From JAMLHH01 sp964653095 (GTDB taxonomy: Bacteria; Bacteroidota; Bacteroidia; Chitinophagales; JADIYW01), in the NCBI GenBank assembly GCA_964653095.1, contig CAZZEH010000006.1, positions 48,213 to 112,212 of the forward strand: a DNA stretch of 64,000 nucleotides, given 5' to 3'. Position numbers and translations under genes: made by a program. The notes beneath the pieces are model-generated. The model searched no databases. It was not told the DNA's origin and saw only the letters and a list, made by a program, of their open reading frames with translations. Below, one piece after another: positions 34,822-44,261 of this stretch. Every line of letters starts with the position of its first letter. Position 1 is the first letter of the stretch.

Positions 34822-36198
34822 TCACCGTTTGTTCAAACCAAAATTGGTCATTAATTCTTCCAATTCTTTTTTGGAAACTTGAAGTCTCTGAGCAGTTACT
34901 GCCGTTTGCCACTTATCTTTTTCCAAGAAATGTTCAATAAAAATTCTTTGCATATAATCTAAAAACTGTGCCAGACTGTCAAATCTATTGAAGTCCACAT
35001 CTGTAGAACTCCCGCCAAATGAATTCACATATTGCTTCACGTTATCCGAAGAGATTGTTTTACCCGACATTATAATCAGCCGTTCTACAATATTTCTGAG
35101 TTCCCGGATATTTCCCGTCCAGTTTCTTGACCTGAGTATTTCCAAAGCTTCTTCTTCAATTTCTTTTTCCGGAATAGCATATTCCGAGCATATTTGATTA
35201 AGAAAATGCTTTGTAAGCAATGGAATATCGTCTTTTCTCTCATTCAGTGAAGGGACATTTATTTCAATCACGGAAAGTCTGTGATATAAATCCATTCTGA
35301 ATCTGCCTTCTTCAATTTCTTTATGCAAATCTTTATTGGTGGCGGCTATTACCCTGACATTTACTTTTATTTCCTTTTCACCTCCGACCTTTGTGATTTT
35401 GTTTTCCTGTAATGCTCTCAAAACTTTTGCCTGAGCGCTAAGACTCATATCTCCGATTTCATCCAGAAAAAGGGTGCCGCCTTCTGCCTGTTCAAACTTA
35501 CCTGCACGAGTTTTAATCGCGGATGTGAATGCCCCTTTTTCATGTCCAAAAAGCTCACTTTCAATCAGCTCAGACGGAATGGCTGCACAATTGACCTCTA
35601 CCAAAGGGCCGTCTGCTCTGTTGCTCTTTTCATGAATCCATCTAGCTACTAATTCTTTACCCGAACCGTTATCACCCGTAATCAGTACTCTCGCTTCCGT
35701 AGGTGCTACCTTATCTATCATCTCTCTTACACGCGCCATCGGAGCCGACTCTCCAATCATGTCTTTAGTTTTGGAGCCGGATATTTTTCGCCTCAACGTT
35801 TTTGTTTCTGTTACGAGAGAGGTCTTTTCCATCGCATTCCGCACCGTTATTAAAATTCGGTTCAGGTCCGGTGGTTTGGAGACATAATCATAGGCTCCTT
35901 TTTTCACAGCATCTACTGCTGTCTCTATCGTTCCATGCCCCGACAAGACCACCACAGGAGTATCTTTACCGGCTTCTCTCATACCGTCTAAGACTTCCAT
36001 ACCGTCTTTTTTAGGCATTTTTATATCCAACAAGACTACATCATAGTCATTTTTGAGAATTTTGTCCAGCGCAATTTCACCGTCTTCGGCTTCTTCCACT
36101 TCAAATTTTTCAAACTCAAAAATCTCTCTCAAGACCCTTCTGTTTGGTCGTTCATCATCTACCAACAGGATACGCGGCTGTTTAGCTTTCTTACTCAT
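34822..36198 (-). CDS. Sigma-54-dependent response regulator (NtrC family)
   Basis: A 458-residue regulator. The N-terminal receiver has the phospho-Asp in VVLLDIKMPKKDG (about residue 57) and the switch residues VVLSGHGT and SKP. The AAA+ domain has Walker A GDNGSGKE, the sigma-54 contact loop GAFTSA (canonical GAFTGA, with the Ser form common in Bacteroidota), and Walker B GGTLFLDEIGD. The C-terminal helix-turn-helix is short and weakly Fis-like (VTAQRLQVSKKELEELM). No histidine kinase is adjacent, so it is an orphan regulator. The target could include the downstream secreted protein. Confidence 0.94.
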   Translation of the reverse strand: MSKKAKQPRILLVDDERPNRRVLREIFEFEKFEVEEAEDGEIALDKILKNDYDVVLLDIKMPKKDGMEVLDGMREAGKDTPVVVLSGHGTIETAVDAVKKGAYDYVSKPPDLNRILITVRNAMEKTSLVTETKTLRRKISGSKTKDMIGESAPMARVREMIDKVAPTEARVLITGDNGSGKELVARWIHEKSNRADGPLVEVNCAAIPSELIESELFGHEKGAFTSAIKTRAGKFEQAEGGTLFLDEIGDMSLSAQAKVLRALQENKITKVGGEKEIKVNVRVIAATNKDLHKEIEEGRFRMDLYHRLSVIEINVPSLNERKDDIPLLTKHFLNQICSEYAIPEKEIEEEALEILRSRNWTGNIRELRNIVERLIIMSGKTISSDNVKQYVNSFGGSSTDVDFNRFDSLAQFLDYMQRIFIEHFLEKDKWQTAVTAQRLQVSKKELEELMTNFGLNKR

Positions 36199-36288
36199 TA
36201 TTTAGGTTTACACGTTATTTTTCATTTAATATAGCAGGATACTCAAATTTTTCATTTTAAGCAAAATTAGCAGAACACCAGGTTATTT

Positions 36289-38544
36289 CTAATTTACGCG
36301 CAGTAACTCAATAAGTTTGTGCATCATCTTCTCATTTCCTTCTGTATAAAATGCATCCACAATATCCTGTTTTTCCTTTCCCGTCAAATGAAAACTCATT
36401 GCAGCCTCTTTATTTTCCACTTCCGGAGTATAGATAAAAGGCAAAATGTGAACAGGGACTTTCAGGCTGTTGGCGAGTTGAGCCACAAATAAATCATCGG
36501 TATAGTCCTGCTGAGTCAAAAAGTTGGTATAAATACTTCTAAAAGGTAAAAACATTTCATTAAAAAGAGTGCTTTCACTTTTTATGTCATTCATTTTTTG
36601 CAGTTTAATATCGGAGCGAATCTGTATAAAAATAATACCTGCCGTATTCTGCTCTATCCAATTTCTGAACACATTGACAAACTTTGTACTGGCACCAAAT
36701 CCATGATTTTCTCTAAAGCCGGCATCCATCACTTTCATATCCGGAATTGTCGGCAAATATGCGGCAGGCAATACATACGGATATGTAGCATTTAATCGCA
36801 TAGCTGTAGCCAAATCCAAATTTTCTGCGCCGCGATACTCAAAAAATCTCATAAAGTCCACCCCGTCCGGTAATAAGTAATTCAAAGTTCCTGTATTCTT
36901 TCCTGAAAACGGAAGGCATAAATATGAAACCGGAGTGGCACTTATAAACAGCGACCGCTGATCATTCATAATTGTCGGAGAAAAGACCATCATTGGTATC
37001 AAAGACAGGTATTCGGCCTCTCTGAATTTCATAATTTTGCCGTCAATCAAGCCTCTCGTATTCTCTCTTAACTGGTTATCAAACCAAAACGCCCTGTCTT
37101 TTCGGTATTTCTGATTATAAGCCTGATACGTTTGCCAGGGAAAAATTAAGTCATTGGCGGCATATCCCGAAAAGATGGCATTGAGTAAATCTTTTCCCAA
37201 ATCTTCCCGATAAATTGTATCCAAAAGATTGATATCCTTGCCCTGTTTCTGAAGATAATACAACTGTCTGAAATAAGCATTACCCATCATGCCTCCAGAA
37301 GCTCCCGACATCATCATCGTATGATTCATCAGCTTACCCTTCGTGTGCTTTTCTAAATTTTGCAGTACATGAATACCCCAAAATGCAGCTCTCGAACCTC
37401 CGCCGGAAGACTGCACAAAAACCATATAGGGTTTCCGCCCGTCTTTCAGATTAAACTTCTTTTTCCAGTTTGCAAGAACTTTTTGGCTCTCCTGTATATC
37501 GTACCGGATATTTTCCTCAGGCAGATGTTCGATAATAGCCTGATTACTGTAAATTAATCGGTGATGGGTGTAATCCAAACCCAGCAACTTGTGTTTATAC
37601 ACTCCGAGATTAAAGCCGGAAATTGAATTCAGAATTACGAAAATCACAATAAACACCATGACCTTCCAGCCTCCAGACCAGTAGCTTATCACACAGGCAA
37701 TCGCTATCAACACAGAAAAAATCAACAAAATAGCCGCTCCTGCAGGAATTCTGAAAACTGGATTATCCAATAATATCCCGTAAGCAAAAATCAGTGAAAT
37801 GCACAGAAAAATTATCAGAAGTGTGTTTAAATGATGCTGTCTCAATACTTTTTTTATCAGCGTCATATCGTAGTGATCTACATTTCGCACATGTCTGATT
37901 CTGACGAAATTATACAGATATGTTTCTACCGGCCACTGATCTTTGTCCAAAATAGGTCTGTCCGGATCCATCTTGTCTAAAATAATATTACCTGCCTCAA
38001 ATTTTTCTTTTGCTTTCTCCGTCAGTCCCCTTATAAAATTTTCTACATTGGTATTGAAAAGTGTAAAGTAAAAAATCACCATCAACACCATCAGCAGTTG
38101 CCCTAACATCAGACTGAGAATAAAAATCCAGGTCGTCTTGGTATCTGTCCCCTGCTGTTGATGAAATTCTATCAGATTGGCTACATAAACGATATTAAAA
38201 GCAAGAGGGATAATAAAATTATTCTGCGTAAATGAAACAAACGGCTTCGCCAGAGAGACCAGAAACTTAAACCTGAAGCTATTCAGCATATAAAAACAGG
38301 TATGCCAGGTCATAATGAAGCCGCCGAGAGCAAAGCCCAAAATCATATAGCTCAGAGGGGTGACCCGACCCATATATTCAGGACTCAGGAAAAGGTAAGG
38401 CGCACCGTATTGCTTGGCGAATATATCGGCACAAATCATGGTAAGCAGAATCCAAAACACCACCAAAATGGGGTGACGTTTCAGATGCAGCAAAAAGAGC
38501 TGTACCGGAAAAATATAAATAAGTTCTCTAAACTTAGCTTTCAA
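36289..38544 (-). CDS. Membrane-anchored patatin-like phospholipase
   Basis: A 751-residue protein with an N-terminal half that contains about seven hydrophobic membrane segments (residues about 10-335) and a C-terminal patatin-like hydrolase domain. The oxyanion glycine loop is QSSGGGSRAAFWG. The nucleophile elbow MSGASGGMMG places Ser at residue 416. The dyad Asp is residue 607 in MDAGFRENHG. All three elements of the patatin Ser-Asp active site are therefore present. A lipid acyl hydrolase acting at the inner membrane is inferred; the substrate is unknown. Confidence 0.82.
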   Translation of the reverse strand: MKAKFRELIYIFPVQLFLLHLKRHPILVVFWILLTMICADIFAKQYGAPYLFLSPEYMGRVTPLSYMILGFALGGFIMTWHTCFYMLNSFRFKFLVSLAKPFVSFTQNNFIIPLAFNIVYVANLIEFHQQQGTDTKTTWIFILSLMLGQLLMVLMVIFYFTLFNTNVENFIRGLTEKAKEKFEAGNIILDKMDPDRPILDKDQWPVETYLYNFVRIRHVRNVDHYDMTLIKKVLRQHHLNTLLIIFLCISLIFAYGILLDNPVFRIPAGAAILLIFSVLIAIACVISYWSGGWKVMVFIVIFVILNSISGFNLGVYKHKLLGLDYTHHRLIYSNQAIIEHLPEENIRYDIQESQKVLANWKKKFNLKDGRKPYMVFVQSSGGGSRAAFWGIHVLQNLEKHTKGKLMNHTMMMSGASGGMMGNAYFRQLYYLQKQGKDINLLDTIYREDLGKDLLNAIFSGYAANDLIFPWQTYQAYNQKYRKDRAFWFDNQLRENTRGLIDGKIMKFREAEYLSLIPMMVFSPTIMNDQRSLFISATPVSYLCLPFSGKNTGTLNYLLPDGVDFMRFFEYRGAENLDLATAMRLNATYPYVLPAAYLPTIPDMKVMDAGFRENHGFGASTKFVNVFRNWIEQNTAGIIFIQIRSDIKLQKMNDIKSESTLFNEMFLPFRSIYTNFLTQQDYTDDLFVAQLANSLKVPVHILPFIYTPEVENKEAAMSFHLTGKEKQDIVDAFYTEGNEKMMHKLIELLRVN

Positions 38545-38568
38545 AATACTTATAATCTATTTTTTATT

Positions 38569-40008
38569 TTAAAACTCAAATGCTCCAATATCAGGATTAC
38601 TGCTTCTCGGATTACCTGCTATATCAAACAGTACGTGAATATCTTTGCCTTTGTCTATTAAGACAGAGTTTTCTTTAAGCCTAAAATCTGATTTTAACGG
38701 ATTTTCAAAACCATTGTCTTCATTCACCAATACCTGAACTGCCTGAACAGTTGTGGGCAGAGGTTCTGTAAACTTTAACGAAGAGTGTTCGATTTTCAGA
38801 TTTTGATTTTCATCAGCCAAATCAAATAAAATCTCCTCTCTTGTGGTTCCTCCGGCAACAGAATTAATCAAATCGACTGTTAAGTCGGATTTTAAAGCAG
38901 GCGCATCTTTACTGTAAATGTGATAATCACTAAAATAGAGCGCAGGTTCCTTATGTTCGAAGAAACCGGATGAACCGAGATAAAAAGTACTGTGTTCTAT
39001 TCTGTATTCTCCGCCCAAAGAAACTGTAAAAGCATTCCTTCCCACATTATAAATCAACAGATTTGTGGCATGTATCTTCGCAAGAAATCCATAAATCCCA
39101 TATACCGAGTGATTATAAATCTCACTGTTCGTTATTCTCAATTCGGGTGCATTGTCAATATTGACTTCATTCAGTTCATCAATTGTCGTGGTACCCACAT
39201 TCAGACCGAATTCACTTCCCCGCATTCTGAAATTGGTGATCTCATGACGAGTATGGCCTCTCATCAGAAAAACTCCAAGCCATTGTCCCGGCAATCTGTC
39301 ATAAGCTACTCCGGTGACCTGAGTGTCTAATCTATAGCCCCTGAATGTTACCCACTGAGAGGTATCCTGCCCGCCTTCTATGTTTAAAGTTCCGTTGACA
39401 AACATGCCGGAATTGCCACCAAAATAAACTGTCACCCCTTCTTTTATGGTCAAAGTATGTCCCTCTTCTACCTCCAGCGAATTGAGAATCACATAAGGTA
39501 ATTCATTCGTCCACGTTTCAGTCTGGATGGTCTCTCCATTATAAAAACGGGCATTCTGTCCGTATGCCTGCAGCACAACTTTTTGCTTTTCGGAAGAAGT
39601 TTCAAACACGACCTCATCCAAAAGCACGAATGGCGTCCCCTGATCATTTGGGTCCACCGTAACTTCCACAAAAATATAAATGCTGTCTTTCCCCGGTATG
39701 ATGATGTTGTCGGCTTCGTTACCTGAACCACCATCTATAGTCAGCCGATATGAATTGGAGGCTATATTTTTCAGATATACTCTCTGAATCTCGACAGATT
39801 TCTTATGATTGTTTTTTACAGTAAAATACTGAGTGGTAGAACCAAGTGAAACAAACAAAGTATCAAAGGAAAGTGTGTCTGTAGAAAACTCAAGATAACT
39901 CAACCCGTCAAACTCTATTTTATCTTTTTTACAACCTGACAGATATATGATTCCCATCACCAGAATGATGAAAACCTGAATACTCCAATTGTTATATTTC
40001 CTTCTCAT
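38569..40008 (-). CDS. Lipoprotein with right-handed beta-helix repeats
   Basis: A 479-residue protein with a lipoprotein signal (IILVMGIIYLSGC, lipid Cys at about residue 26) followed by CKKD. Residues about 40-160 look like an Ig-like beta domain (FDTLFVSLGSTTQYFTVKNN), and the rest carries parallel beta-helix type repeats (TIKEGVTVYFGGNSGMFVNG, LRITNSEIYNHSVYGIYGF). It ends with NPDIGAFEF, a motif seen at the end of many Bacteroidota beta-helix surface proteins. The function is unknown; carbohydrate binding is possible. Its start overlaps the end of comF by 4 nt. Confidence 0.85.
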   Translation of the reverse strand: MRRKYNNWSIQVFIILVMGIIYLSGCKKDKIEFDGLSYLEFSTDTLSFDTLFVSLGSTTQYFTVKNNHKKSVEIQRVYLKNIASNSYRLTIDGGSGNEADNIIIPGKDSIYIFVEVTVDPNDQGTPFVLLDEVVFETSSEKQKVVLQAYGQNARFYNGETIQTETWTNELPYVILNSLEVEEGHTLTIKEGVTVYFGGNSGMFVNGTLNIEGGQDTSQWVTFRGYRLDTQVTGVAYDRLPGQWLGVFLMRGHTRHEITNFRMRGSEFGLNVGTTTIDELNEVNIDNAPELRITNSEIYNHSVYGIYGFLAKIHATNLLIYNVGRNAFTVSLGGEYRIEHSTFYLGSSGFFEHKEPALYFSDYHIYSKDAPALKSDLTVDLINSVAGGTTREEILFDLADENQNLKIEHSSLKFTEPLPTTVQAVQVLVNEDNGFENPLKSDFRLKENSVLIDKGKDIHVLFDIAGNPRSSNPDIGAFEF

Positions 40009-40712
40009 TGATAATGATCTCCCGCTACTGCCAGCGTTAATAAACTAATACTTTTAACATCTCCTTCCTTTAACGCATTTGCACAGGCTTCTATCGTTGC
40101 TCCGCTTGTACAAACGTCATCCACCAATATAATATCTCTATGCTTTATTTTTTCATTTTTTAGTACAAAATCATCTTTTATCTGCTCCCATCGGGCTTCT
40201 TTCCCTTTTTTTGTCTGTGAAGTGTGAAACTTAACCCGATCCAAGCCGTCGTGACAGGCAGAGATATCTAAAGACCGGGCGAGTCCTTCCGCTATTTTTT
40301 CACTTTGATTAAATCCTCTCATTTGCCTTTTAAGCGGATGTAAAGGGACAGGCACCAAAACACTTTCTGCCGTAATCTGCAAAATTCCTTCTAATCTCTG
40401 TCCAAATTTTTCACCCACATTCACTGCAAGTTTTTGTTTGCCCTGATATTTTATGGCGTGAAGTATTTTTTGGGAAATACCTCCCTGATAAAACCGCATC
40501 ATGGCATAACCCTGATGCAGATGCACCCGTCCCGCCAGTCTGTTCTGAAGCAATGTATTTTTACCTTTTTGCAACTCAAGGTATGGGATTTTCTTCCAGC
40601 AGATATTGCATAAATCCCGCTCCCAATCCATCATGGAACGGTGACATCCGGGACAAATATTCGGATAAAATAATCTGGAAAAGCCTCTATATACTTTCTT
40701 AAGAGATTTCAT
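40005..40712 (-). CDS. comF: ComF family phosphoribosyltransferase-like protein
   Basis: A 235-residue ComF/GntX-type protein. The N-terminal zinc-finger cysteines appear as CPGCHRSMMDWERDLCNICW. The phosphoribosyltransferase core has VPVPLHPLKRQMRGFNQSE and the PRPP loop IILVDDVCTSGATIEACANAL. In transformable bacteria ComF is needed for DNA uptake across the inner membrane. It overlaps radA and the lipoprotein gene by 1 and 4 nt, giving a compact radA-comF-lipoprotein operon that links DNA uptake and recombination. Confidence 0.92.
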   Translation of the reverse strand: MKSLKKVYRGFSRLFYPNICPGCHRSMMDWERDLCNICWKKIPYLELQKGKNTLLQNRLAGRVHLHQGYAMMRFYQGGISQKILHAIKYQGKQKLAVNVGEKFGQRLEGILQITAESVLVPVPLHPLKRQMRGFNQSEKIAEGLARSLDISACHDGLDRVKFHTSQTKKGKEARWEQIKDDFVLKNEKIKHRDIILVDDVCTSGATIEACANALKEGDVKSISLLTLAVAGDHYQ

Positions 40713-42064
40713 CAGAACAGTTTTTGGTATAAATCTTCGACTTTCGCAACCTGTTGAGTTCTAATTCGGGAGGATTTTAAAAACTCAGGTGCATAAAACT
40801 TAGAAATAAAAATTTTCTCGTAGCCTAATTTATCGGCTTCGACAATTCTATGTTCAATTTTATTTACCGGTCTTATTTCTCCGGATAGTCCTGCTTCTCC
40901 GGCAAAGCAAATATTTTCTTTCAATGGAATATCCTCATAAGAAGACAGCAGTGCCGCCAAAACTGCCAAATCTGTAGCCGGGTCATCTACTTTCATTCCA
41001 CCTGCTATATTCAGGAAAACATCTTTAGCTCCAAATTTAAATCCACATCTCTTATCCAAAACTGCCAACAGCATGTGCAAACGCCTCAAATCATATCCTG
41101 TAACCGATCTTTGCGGTGTCCCGTACACTGCAGTAGAGACTAATGCCTGTACCTCTACGAGCATGGCCCGCATGCCCTCCATTGTAACTGCAATTGCTAC
41201 TCCGCTTGCCGGCTCATCGCGAAGTGTAATAAGCAATTCACTCGGATTGCTGACAGGCCGAAGTCCGTTCACCTGCATTTCGTAAATTCCAAGTTCTGAA
41301 GTTGAACCAAAACGATTTTTTATCGTCCTCAGCATTCTGTAATTGTAATGTCTGTCGCCTTCAAATTGCAGTACTGTATCCACCATATGCTCTAACAGTT
41401 TAGGACCGGCTATCACTCCCTCTTTCGTTATATGACTGACAATAATTATTGCAGGCCCTCCGTTTTTGGCAAAATTTTGAAGTGCATGAGTAGCTTCCCT
41501 TACCTGAGAAACACTTCCGGCAGCAGACTCAATACCCTCTACCTGTAAAGTCTGAATGGAATCTATGATAATGATATCCGGATTAATCTGAGAAGCCTGA
41601 TGCAAAATCTGCTCTACATTCGTTTCTGTGTAGAGATATACTTCGGAAGTTTGCAGCGCCAATCGCTCTGCTCTCATTTTAATCTGCTGATTACTCTCTT
41701 CACCGGAAACATACAAAACTCTCAATCCCACCGTCTGCATAGCAACCTGCAGAAGCAGTGTAGATTTTCCGATTCCGGGTTCGCCGCCAATCAGTACCAA
41801 AGAACTCGAGACCACTCCACCGCCGAGAACTCGGTTAAACTCTTCATCCGACAAGACCAATCTCGGCCTTTCATCTGCAGTCACATCCTGAAGCAAAACT
41901 GCCGAAGTTTTTTTTAACGGAACCGCCGCTATTTTTTTAGGTGAGCCGGATACTATTTCTTCTACCAAAGTATTCCAACTTTCACATGAAGGACATTTCC
42001 CCATCCATTTGGGAGAAGTCGCCCCACACTGCTGACAGACATACACACTTTTTAACTTAGCCAT
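40712..42064 (-). CDS. radA: DNA repair protein RadA
   Basis: A 450-residue RadA/Sms recombination helicase that promotes branch migration and D-loop extension. It has an N-terminal CQQCG...CPSC zinc finger, a RecA-like core with Walker A GGEPGIGKS, the KNRFG motif (TIKNRFGSTSELGIYEM) and a Lon-like C-terminal domain (IAGGMKVDDPATDLAVLAALLSS). It is first in the radA-comF-lipoprotein operon. Its start faces that of tatC across a 70-nt spacer. Confidence 0.96.
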   Translation of the reverse strand: MAKLKSVYVCQQCGATSPKWMGKCPSCESWNTLVEEIVSGSPKKIAAVPLKKTSAVLLQDVTADERPRLVLSDEEFNRVLGGGVVSSSLVLIGGEPGIGKSTLLLQVAMQTVGLRVLYVSGEESNQQIKMRAERLALQTSEVYLYTETNVEQILHQASQINPDIIIIDSIQTLQVEGIESAAGSVSQVREATHALQNFAKNGGPAIIIVSHITKEGVIAGPKLLEHMVDTVLQFEGDRHYNYRMLRTIKNRFGSTSELGIYEMQVNGLRPVSNPSELLITLRDEPASGVAIAVTMEGMRAMLVEVQALVSTAVYGTPQRSVTGYDLRRLHMLLAVLDKRCGFKFGAKDVFLNIAGGMKVDDPATDLAVLAALLSSYEDIPLKENICFAGEAGLSGEIRPVNKIEHRIVEADKLGYEKIFISKFYAPEFLKSSRIRTQQVAKVEDLYQKLF

Positions 42065-42120
42065 AACCCTTTAAAATTAATAATAGCTTTTGTGTTTTAA
42101 ACAAATAGTTCAATAAACTT

Positions 42121-42128
42121 TATCTTCG
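42121..42128 (+). promoter_or_regulatory. Probable -7 box for tatC (TAnnTTCG variant)
   Basis: TATCTTCG followed by C departs from TAnnTTTG by one base and ends 6 nt before the tatC ATG. The spacing equals that of the guaA and recN boxes, and recN has the same TTCG variant. Confidence 0.45.
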
Positions 42129-42134
42129 CAGACA

Positions 42135-42965
42135 ATGAAGGAAAGCATATTAGAAGATTCTTCGGAAAATGAAATGTCTTTCATCGACCACTTGGAAGAA
42201 CTGAGATGGCATATTTTACGTTCCGTAATAGCTGTTGTCGTTTTTTCTGTGGTGGCCTTCCTCAACAAGAGAATTATTTTTGACTACATTCTGTTTGGAC
42301 CTACCCGAAGTGATTTTCCTACCAATCGTTTTTTCTGCTGGGCATCAGAGCGAGTTCCTCTGCTGAATATGTGCGCAGAAGATTTAAACTATCAATTTAT
42401 TAATACAGATTTAGCCGGACAGTTTTTAATACATCTTAAGATGTCTTTTATCATGGGTTTTGTACTGGCATTTCCGTATATTTTTTGGGAGTTTTGGCGG
42501 TTTGTCAGACCTGCCTTATACACGAATGAAATACAGACCACGAGAGGTATTGTCTTTTTCTGTTCTGTTTTGTTCTTAATCGGCTGTTCCTTTGGTTACT
42601 TTATCATTGCTCCTTTTTCGGTAAATTTTTTCTTTTCTTATTCTGCCATAGAAATTGCTCAAAATATCATTTCGATAGACAATTATATTTCCAATGTTAT
42701 TTCCATGGTCATTCCCACAGGAATCATGTTTGAGTTGCCTATGGTAGTATATTTTCTGAGTAAAATTGGGATTATAAGCCCTAAAATAATGATTGAAGGG
42801 CGACGGTTTGCAGTGGTTATTATTCTTTTTGTATTGGCTATCATTACTCCTCAGGGAGATATGATAAGTCTGATACTGATTTCATCTCCGGTGCTGGTTT
42901 TGTATGAAATGAGTATTCTGATTTCCAAAAGAGTAGCCGCTCAATATGCTAAAGAATTTGACTAA
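42135..42965 (+). CDS. tatC: Sec-independent protein translocase TatC
   Basis: A 276-residue six-helix membrane protein that recognises twin-arginine signal peptides. The cytoplasmic N-terminus SFIDHLEELRWHILRSV is the TatC hallmark, followed by FLIHLKMSFIMGFVLAFPYI and the loop FWRFVRPALYTNE. The final helices have FVLAIITPQGDMISLILIS (usually TPPD...). No tatA/B gene is in the window. rpiB follows after 22 nt. Confidence 0.95.
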   Translation: MKESILEDSSENEMSFIDHLEELRWHILRSVIAVVVFSVVAFLNKRIIFDYILFGPTRSDFPTNRFFCWASERVPLLNMCAEDLNYQFINTDLAGQFLIHLKMSFIMGFVLAFPYIFWEFWRFVRPALYTNEIQTTRGIVFFCSVLFLIGCSFGYFIIAPFSVNFFFSYSAIEIAQNIISIDNYISNVISMVIPTGIMFELPMVVYFLSKIGIISPKIMIEGRRFAVVIILFVLAIITPQGDMISLILISSPVLVLYEMSILISKRVAAQYAKEFD

Positions 42966-42987
42966 ATTGAGTAAAAATAAGTTCTCT

Positions 42988-43428
42988 ATGTCCTATCCCA
43001 AAACTATTGCCATCGGCTCCGACCATGCCGGGTTTGAATATAAGTCCGAGCTAATTACCTTTTTGCAATCCAAACAGATTGAGGTCAAAGACTTTGGCAC
43101 CAACAACTCCGACTCTGTGGATTATCCCGATTATGTTCATCCGCTTTGCAGATATATAGAAGAAGGGAATACCAAATTTGGTGTATTGCTTTGCGGCAGT
43201 TCCAACGGTGTCGCCATGACCGCCAACAAGCATCCCGGAATACGGGCCGCAGTTTGCTGGAATAACGAAATTACCGAATTGGCCAGACTCCACAACGATG
43301 CCAATATAATTTGTCTGCCGGCGAGATTTATCTCTTTGGACGAAGCTAAAAAATTTGTGGAGACATTTCTCCTGACTGAGTTTGAAGGAGGACGCCATCA
43401 AAGGAGAGTTGAGAAGATTTCCTGTTAG
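42988..43428 (+). CDS. rpiB: Ribose-5-phosphate isomerase B
   Basis: A 146-residue enzyme of the pentose phosphate pathway (ribose-5-P to ribulose-5-P). The ATG at 42988 gives the standard N-terminus MSYPKTIAIGSDHAGFEYKS; an in-frame ATG at 42946 overlaps tatC and adds a non-homologous tail. The active-site VDYPDYVHP and the catalytic Cys region FGVLLCGSSNGVAMTANKHPG are intact (many RpiB read GIGMS here). The last 4 nt overlap the convergent DUF2461 gene. Confidence 0.93.
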   Translation: MSYPKTIAIGSDHAGFEYKSELITFLQSKQIEVKDFGTNNSDSVDYPDYVHPLCRYIEEGNTKFGVLLCGSSNGVAMTANKHPGIRAAVCWNNEITELARLHNDANIICLPARFISLDEAKKFVETFLLTEFEGGRHQRRVEKISC

Positions 43429-44102
43429 TATAAATCACTCAAAGCTCGGTTGAGAAACCTGATAAACGGATCCAGTGTCGTGCAGTCCTCAATAATTTTT
43501 CGCAAAAAATCTTCACTCAGAACCTCCTTATCCGAGTAATTTTTCCTAAGAATAAAAGATTTCAGCTTCAGATACTCTATTGCCGGATTATCGGGTTCAT
43601 ACCCCTTGGGAACTCTTATCAGAGAATCCGAAGTATCCAAATTTCCAAAATTTTTCTTTAATACTTTTTCATTCAGTACAGATTCAAACTCGTCTAAATT
43701 ATAATCTATTTCCTGCCGTATGACGTGCAGTTCATGGCCATTTGGGCTCCATTTTCCGGCACCCAAATAGCTTTGATTTCCCGGACGCAAATGCAGATAC
43801 CATACCGCCCAATCGGAGTTTTTGCCATCCTTGCCGACTACTGTTCCGAAATGAGTTTTAAAAGGTGTTTTGTCTTTAGAAAATCGCAGGTCCCGATATA
43901 TTCTGAATACAGATTTTCGCGGATTGTGCAAAAGCACATCTTTTTCAAGACTCGCAATACCTGCCTGCCAGGCTCCTGTAAATATATAGAGCTGTTCCAA
44001 AATCTCATCAAATTCCTTTTTGTGATTTTGATACCATACTTTATTATTGTTTTCCGCAAGCTGTTTTAAAAATGCCAGCGTGTGACTATGAATTTTACTC
44101 AT
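43425..44102 (-). CDS. DUF2461 family protein
   Basis: A 225-residue member of the DUF2461/TIGR02453 family, which has no established biochemical role. Diagnostic stretches are FLKQLAENNNKVWYQNHKKE, RKSVFRIYRDLRFSKDKTPF followed by KTHFGT, and YLHLRPGNQSYLGAGKWSP. It is cytosolic by the absence of a signal. It is convergent with rpiB and divergent from recN. Confidence 0.93.
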   Translation of the reverse strand: MSKIHSHTLAFLKQLAENNNKVWYQNHKKEFDEILEQLYIFTGAWQAGIASLEKDVLLHNPRKSVFRIYRDLRFSKDKTPFKTHFGTVVGKDGKNSDWAVWYLHLRPGNQSYLGAGKWSPNGHELHVIRQEIDYNLDEFESVLNEKVLKKNFGNLDTSDSLIRVPKGYEPDNPAIEYLKLKSFILRKNYSDKEVLSEDFLRKIIEDCTTLDPFIRFLNRALSDLY

Positions 44103-44246
44103 TCTGTAATTTATTTAAGAAATCCTTCTACTCTTAAAACTTTCGCCCGTTCAAATAGTTTTGCTTTTGAAATTTTTATTTCATCTGAAAAAATACACAA
44201 AACAAAACATTACTTTATAATCAAACATCTTTCAGATTAGCTATTT

Positions 44247-44254
44247 TAGCTTCG
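44247..44254 (+). promoter_or_regulatory. Probable -7 box for recN (TAnnTTCG variant)
   Basis: TAGCTTCG followed by C ends 7 nt before the recN ATG at 44262. It is the same one-base variant as at tatC. The arrangement implies little or no leader. Confidence 0.45.
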
Positions 44255-44261
44255 CTACATT

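Noticed and set aside
34822..36198. Non-functional sigma-54 contact loop (GAFTSA)
   Set aside because: The Ser variant is common in Bacteroidota NtrC-family proteins, so loss of function is not indicated.
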